Source: Chryseobacterium cheonjiense (lineage in GTDB: Bacteria; Bacteroidota; Bacteroidia; Flavobacteriales; Weeksellaceae). From it: a stretch of DNA of 64,000 nt. The notes under the pieces were generated by a model. It worked only from the letters and a program-made list of their open reading frames with translations, did not search any database and was not told where the DNA came from. A program made the translations under genes and the position numbers. The stretch's first letter is position 1, and each line of letters starts with the position of its first letter. This document shows positions 62,609 through 64,000 of this stretch, in pieces. The DNA is taken from contig NZ_JABBGF010000002.1 in the NCBI RefSeq assembly GCF_012927265.1, positions 1-64,000 on the forward strand, in the 5' to 3' direction.

Positions 62609-63924
62609 TTTGTTTTTAATATTCTATTAATTTTTCCACCTTCACATTTAGGTAAACTGTCCTGGGCATGAATTTTCACTTTTGTGGTAATTCCTACCCG
62701 TTTCTTTATTTCGTTTTCTATGTTTTTCCCGAAATTTCCGACAAAAATAGCATAATCATCGGTATTTAAACTTAAATTTTGCGCCCTTACTAATTCATCA
62801 TCCACTTCCACATCAATATCCAGCGCAACACACATTTGTTCTTTTTCAACCGGTGTCAAATAATAATTCGGGACCACACCTTCTACGTGAGAAAATGCTT
62901 CTTCAATCTGGCTGGGATAAACATTTACTCCTCTTACGATCAGCATATCATCTGCTCTTCCGATTATCGGTTTCATTTTCACCATGGTTCTTTTACCATT
63001 TTCGTCATAATAAAGACTGGTAATATCATTGGTCCAATATCGTAAAAGCGGCATCGCCTTTTTTGTTAATGTTGTAATGACCAAAACGCCTTCCTCTCCA
63101 AACGGCACCGGCTGTTTGGTAACCGGATCTAAAATTTCGGGATAAAAATGATCTTCCCAAATGTAAGATCCACCTTTTTCTTCGAAATCTTCCATTGAGA
63201 CTCCCGGTCCGATAATTTCGCTCAACCCGTAAATATTGGTTGCATGAACTCCTAATCTTTCTTCAATATGATGTCTTATAATTTCCGTCCAGGGTTCTGA
63301 ACCTAGCACAGCATATTTTAAGCTTATTTCATCTGCAGCAATTCCTCGGCTGGCCAGTTCATCAGCAATAGTTAAAGCATAGGAAGGTGAACAGCAGATC
63401 ACTTCCGGCTTAAAATCCATAATTAAATCAACCTGTCTTGCCGTCATGCCTCCGGAAATAGGGAGAACACTCATTCCTAATTTTTCAGCGCCATAATGCA
63501 ATCCCAATCCACCGGTGAAAATTCCGTAACCATAAGCATTATGCAGCTGCATTCCAGGTTTTGCTCCTGCTGCATTTAAAGATCTCGCCACGACTTCGCT
63601 GAATAGATCAATGTCTTCTTTTGTATATCCCACTACCGTCGGTTTACCCGTTGTTCCGCTTGAACAGTGAATTCTCTGCAGTTCATTTTTCGGAACGGTA
63701 AACAGGCCGAACGGATAATTATCCCTCAAATCCTGCTTATAGGTAATTGGAAGTTTCGTGATATCTTCAATCGACCGGATATCCTGTACTGATATTCCCT
63801 CTTCATTAAACCTCCTTCTATAAAATTCTGAACTTTCTCCAAGATAGCCTACCAGCTTTACCAATCGCTCAGATTGAAGCTGTCTCAACTGATCGAGCTT
63901 CAGATATTCAACTGAAAAATCCAT
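62605..63924 (-). CDS. paaK: Phenylacetate-CoA ligase
   Basis: First enzyme of the pathway, activating phenylacetate to phenylacetyl-CoA with ATP. 439 residues: the AMP-binding P-loop is 'IHCSSGTTGKPTVVGYTK', then 'NIYGLSEIIGPGVSME' and 'GRADDMLIVRGVNVYPSQIE'. It leads the operon; its start is under a palindromic operator (63935-63948). Confidence 0.96.
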   Translation of the reverse strand: MDFSVEYLKLDQLRQLQSERLVKLVGYLGESSEFYRRRFNEEGISVQDIRSIEDITKLPITYKQDLRDNYPFGLFTVPKNELQRIHCSSGTTGKPTVVGYTKEDIDLFSEVVARSLNAAGAKPGMQLHNAYGYGIFTGGLGLHYGAEKLGMSVLPISGGMTARQVDLIMDFKPEVICCSPSYALTIADELASRGIAADEISLKYAVLGSEPWTEIIRHHIEERLGVHATNIYGLSEIIGPGVSMEDFEEKGGSYIWEDHFYPEILDPVTKQPVPFGEEGVLVITTLTKKAMPLLRYWTNDITSLYYDENGKRTMVKMKPIIGRADDMLIVRGVNVYPSQIEEAFSHVEGVVPNYYLTPVEKEQMCVALDIDVEVDDELVRAQNLSLNTDDYAIFVGNFGKNIENEIKKRVGITTKVKIHAQDSLPKCEGGKINRILKTK

Positions 63925-63934
63925 ACTTAACTAA

Positions 63935-63948
63935 CTAACACTTGTTAG
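63935..63948. promoter_or_regulatory. Palindromic operator upstream of paaK
   Basis: A perfect 6-bp inverted repeat (CTAACA-CT-TGTTAG), 11 bases before the paaK ATG and over the inferred transcript start. Its position suits a TetR-type (PaaR-like) repressor released by phenylacetyl-CoA; no regulator gene is in the window. Confidence 0.6.
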
Positions 63949-63951
63949 GTG

Positions 63952-63982
63952 TAAATGTAAAAAGATTTTTTGTTTCTGCCAA
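63952..63982 (-). promoter_or_regulatory. Promoter of the paa operon
   Basis: On the minus strand TTG (63980-63982), a 20-base spacer and TACATTTA (63952-63959), one base off the TAnnTTTG consensus. Transcription would start near 63945, inside the palindrome. Confidence 0.5.
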
Positions 63983-64000
63983 ATTTTTATGATTTTCATC

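Overview
The window looks like a chromosomal segment of a Chryseobacterium-type member of the Bacteroidota (Weeksellaceae/Flavobacteriales). The indications are AT-rich DNA, the type IX secretion gene sprA, proteins ending in type IX sorting tails, promoters of the flavobacterial form TTG-N~19-TAnnTTTG, weak or absent Shine-Dalgarno sites, and a full phenylacetate catabolic cluster of the Bacteroidota layout. || Layout: 1-12.2 kb (mostly minus strand) is core: vanZ-like, gcvH, sprA, ruvA, maeB, a BadF/BcrAD-type sugar kinase and a small coiled-coil protein. 12.7-16.4 kb (plus) holds a GtrA membrane protein, an acyltransferase, a sugar MFS transporter and a DUF3810 putative zinc protease. 16.5-30 kb (plus) is an accessory island next to a tRNA-Met(CAT). 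Its first half is a peptide (RiPP/bacteriocin-like) export locus: a VKOR-thioredoxin fusion, three short Cys-rich precursors with double-glycine-type leaders, a C39-peptidase ABC exporter and an HlyD-type adaptor. Its second half is one 2212-residue gene with its own promoter. 30.4-41.9 kb returns to housekeeping genes (TlpA-like thioredoxin, a T9SS cargo protein, clpX, HIT, greA, dtd, FKBP, lipoproteins, DUF1361, DUF4153, Coq4). 42-47.6 kb has small membrane proteins with a winged-helix regulator, an enoyl-CoA hydratase, a T9SS cargo protein and a SMUG2-type glycosylase. 48.4-63.9 kb (minus) is the phenylacetate cluster paaK-E-A-B-C-D-G-H-I-J-Y-Z, interrupted by a lipoprotein gene, a RAYT transposase with its REP palindromes, an esterase and a possible cyclase-like protein. 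|| The main discovery candidate is the 2212-residue protein at 23318-29956. It is a homologue of the large clostridial toxins (TcdA/TcdB). It has a complete C80 autoprocessing protease triad (D691, H751, C796) and a recognisable translocation/delivery domain that runs to the protein's end, with no CROP repeats. The glucosyltransferase is replaced by a YopT-like C58 cysteine protease (C435, H552, D568). The C58 spacings are close or identical to those I recall for YopT; in the C80 domain the His-Cys spacing matches TcdB exactly and the Asp-His gap is six residues shorter. A CROP-less single-chain toxin with a protease warhead, beside a peptide exporter in a Bacteroidota genome, is unusual. || How the genes work together: in the peptide locus the VKOR-thioredoxin protein probably forms disulfides in the Cys-rich peptides, while the C39 ABC exporter and HlyD protein cleave the leaders and export them. 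Hairpins after each precursor gene suggest the peptides are made in excess over the exporter. The paa genes activate phenylacetate to its CoA ester, epoxidise the ring, isomerise and open it, and beta-oxidise the product to acetyl-CoA and succinyl-CoA. A palindrome at the paaK promoter is a likely repressor site for the whole run.
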